Positions 6,313-7,993 of a DNA stretch of 7,993 bases are shown in pieces. The DNA lies in the NCBI GenBank assembly GCA_005884465.1, contig VAZH01000310.1, positions 8,656 to 16,648 on the forward strand. Direction: 5' to 3'. Source of the DNA: Alphaproteobacteria bacterium. Its GTDB lineage: Bacteria; Pseudomonadota; Alphaproteobacteria; Rhizobiales; Xanthobacteraceae. How positions within the stretch are numbered: position 1 is the first letter of the stretch; every line of letters starts with the position of its first letter. The notes beneath the pieces are model-generated. The model ran no database searches. It was not told the DNA's origin and was given only the letters and a program-made list of their open reading frames with translations. Both the position numbers and the translations under genes were made by a program.

Positions 6313-7806
6313 TCAAAACCGCGGAAGCTCGGGGAAAGCGAGCTTGCCGCCGTGGACGTGCACGCGGCCGAGCTCGGCGCAGCGGTGCAGGGTCGGAAAC
6401 ACCTTGCCGGGGTTGAGCAGGCCCTGGGCGTCGAACGCGCATTTGAGCCGCTGCTGCTGGTTGAGATCGATCTCGCTGAACATTTCGCCCATCAGGTCGC
6501 GCTTCTCGATGCCGACGCCATGCTCGCCGGTCAGCACGCCGCCGAGTTCGACGCAGACCCTCAAGATATCGGCGCCGAAGGCTTCCGCCCGCTCGATTTC
6601 GCCTGGCTTGTTGGCATCGTAGAGGATCAGCGGATGCAAATTGCCGTCGCCGGCATGAAACACGTTGGCGACACGGAGATCGTGTTTTGCCGATAGCTCC
6701 CGGATTCGCGCCAGGGCCTCCGGCAATTTGCCGCGCGGGATGGTGCCGTCCATGCAGAGATAATCCGGCGAAATCCTCCCCACTGCGGGAAACGCCGCCT
6801 TGCGCCCGGCCCAGAATAGGTTGCGCTCAATTTCGGAAATGGAAATCTGCAAGGTAGTCGAGCCGCAGCCTTGCGCGATCGCCTCGACGCGGCTGATCAG
6901 CTCATCGACCTCGATGCCGGGGCCATCGAGTTCGATAATCAATAGCGCCTCGACATCGAGCGGGTAGCCGGCATGGACGAAGGCTTCGGCGGCGTGGATC
7001 GCAGGTTTATCCATCATTTCCATGCCGCCGGGAATGATGCCGGCGCCGATGATCCGCGCCACGCATTCGCCGGCCGCCTCGACCTCGGCGAAGCCGACCA
7101 TCAGGGCGCGTGCTGTCTCCGGCTTCTGCAGAATCCGAACCGTGACCTCGGTGATGACACCGAGCAGGCCTTCGGAACCAGTGATGATCCCCATCAGGTC
7201 GTAGCCGCTGCTCTCCGCGGACTTGCCGCCGACCTTGATGATTTCGCCTGACATCAGCACGATTTCGCATCCCAGCACGTTGTTGGTGGTCATGCCGTAT
7301 TTCAGGCAATGCACGCCGCCGGAATTCTCCGCGACATTGCCGCCGATCGAGCAGGCGATCTGCGACGACGGGTCGGGTGCGTAGTAGTATCCGGCGTCGG
7401 CGACCGCGTGGCTGATGGCAAGATTTGTCACCCCCGGCTCGGTCACCACCACGCGGTTGTCGAAATCGATCTCGCGGATGCGGCTGAATTTGCCGAGGCC
7501 GAGCAGCACGCCATCGGCCAGCGGCAGCGCCCCGCCGGACAGCGAGGTGCCGGCGCCGCGCGGCACCACCTTGATGCCCTGCTCGAAGCAATATTTCAGA
7601 ATCTGCGACACTTGCTCTGTGGTGTCCGGGAGCACCACGACCATCGGCGGTTGACGATACGCCGTCAGGCCATCGGATTCGTAGGGCAGCATTTCCGCCG
7701 CACTGTCGATCACGCCCTCGCCCGGCACGATCGCGCGCAACGCCGCCACGATGGCCTCGCGGCGGCCAAGGACCGCCTGATCCGATGCGGGCATCATGAT
7801 GGCCAT
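6313..7806 (-). CDS. glcD: Glycolate oxidase catalytic FAD subunit GlcD
   Basis: GlcD is the flavoprotein that oxidises glycolate to glyoxylate. The 497-residue product has an FAD_binding_4 domain (about 50-190). It contains the pyrophosphate-binding loop PRGAGTSLSGGA (82-93), EPGVTN (123-128) and SIGGNVAENSGGVHCLKYG (153-171). The FAD-oxidase C domain follows, with the active-site-type motifs HAGDGNLHP (384-392) and TGEHGVGIEKRDLM (426-439). Length and motifs are normal for the family. The ATG at 7806 is preferred because GGGAGAA lies 6 nt upstream and the N terminus MAIMMPASDQ begins there; an in-frame ATG at 7833 lacks a comparable site. The gene is complete. It is upstream of glcE on the same strand but about 750 nt away, with the ABM gene between, so it has its own promoter in the right-hand flank. 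A CGATCG-C-CGATCG dyad (7836-7848) lies about 30 nt upstream. Confidence 0.96.
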   Translation of the reverse strand: MAIMMPASDQAVLGRREAIVAALRAIVPGEGVIDSAAEMLPYESDGLTAYRQPPMVVVLPDTTEQVSQILKYCFEQGIKVVPRGAGTSLSGGALPLADGVLLGLGKFSRIREIDFDNRVVVTEPGVTNLAISHAVADAGYYYAPDPSSQIACSIGGNVAENSGGVHCLKYGMTTNNVLGCEIVLMSGEIIKVGGKSAESSGYDLMGIITGSEGLLGVITEVTVRILQKPETARALMVGFAEVEAAGECVARIIGAGIIPGGMEMMDKPAIHAAEAFVHAGYPLDVEALLIIELDGPGIEVDELISRVEAIAQGCGSTTLQISISEIERNLFWAGRKAAFPAVGRISPDYLCMDGTIPRGKLPEALARIRELSAKHDLRVANVFHAGDGNLHPLILYDANKPGEIERAEAFGADILRVCVELGGVLTGEHGVGIEKRDLMGEMFSEIDLNQQQRLKCAFDAQGLLNPGKVFPTLHRCAELGRVHVHGGKLAFPELPRF

Positions 7807-7993
7807 CTGCAGTTCTCCCAGCGGCGCGAGCATCGCGATCGCCGATCGTTATGCCGAATCAAGCACGTCTGGACCGCTTTGGGTAGTCGCCCGGGGCTGG
7901 GCAGGCCGGGACCGCCAACTCTCCGGAAAATGTGAGAACCGATGTAACCCGGACGCGTTTTGGCGAGCTTGTCCCTTGCGAGCGCCCCAAGGA

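Noticed and set aside
7309..7935. Plus-strand open frame of about 200 codons opposite glcD
   Set aside because: Antisense to the conserved FAD domain of glcD, no recognisable motif and no ribosome-binding site.
1..7993. CRISPR arrays, tRNA/rRNA genes, insertion sequences, phage or toxin-antitoxin modules
   Set aside because: No regularly spaced repeats, no cloverleaf-type sequence and no transposase, integrase or toxin-like frames were seen on either strand.

Overview
The window looks like chromosomal DNA of a GC-rich alphaproteobacterium, most likely a Bradyrhizobium/Rhodopseudomonas-type member of the Nitrobacteraceae. This is inferred from the style of the proteins (TorF-like porin, Lys/Ala-rich histone-like protein, three-subunit glycolate oxidase), the high GC and the codon use; no marker gene settles it.

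Layout. (1) Positions 1-435 hold the 3' end of a plus-strand YddA/SbmA-type ABC exporter with ATPase domain. (2) Facing it on the minus strand is a four-helix HPP-family membrane protein gene, whose reading frame breaks near 601-602. (3) A clear intrinsic terminator (993-1024) separates it from a minus-strand TorF-type outer-membrane porin gene (1046-2083). (4) A 418-nt gap follows, with an operator-like dyad and a strong hairpin. (5) Next is a minus-strand gene for a 137-residue Lys/Ala-rich, histone H1-like protein. (6) The rest is the glycolate oxidase locus: glcF (2992-4308), glcE (4305-5556) and glcD (6313-7806), all on the minus strand. A plus-strand gene for a small ABM-fold (antibiotic biosynthesis monooxygenase-type) protein sits between glcD and glcE.

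How the genes work together. GlcD (FAD), GlcE (FAD-like) and GlcF (Fe-S) together oxidise glycolate to glyoxylate and pass electrons to the respiratory chain. glcE and glcF share an ATGA overlap, so they are translationally coupled. glcD is cut off from them by the oppositely oriented ABM gene and must have its own promoter.

Most notable observation: glcE is broken by a perfect 13-bp tandem duplication (4892-4904 and 4905-4917). Removing one copy restores a normal 412-residue GlcE. The downstream half is still free of stops and well conserved, so the lesion is recent or reversible. A second frameshift, in the HPP gene, also lies in a tiny tandem repeat (CCTG twice). I found no tRNA, rRNA, CRISPR array, insertion sequence or phage gene, and nothing that amounts to a new multi-gene system.
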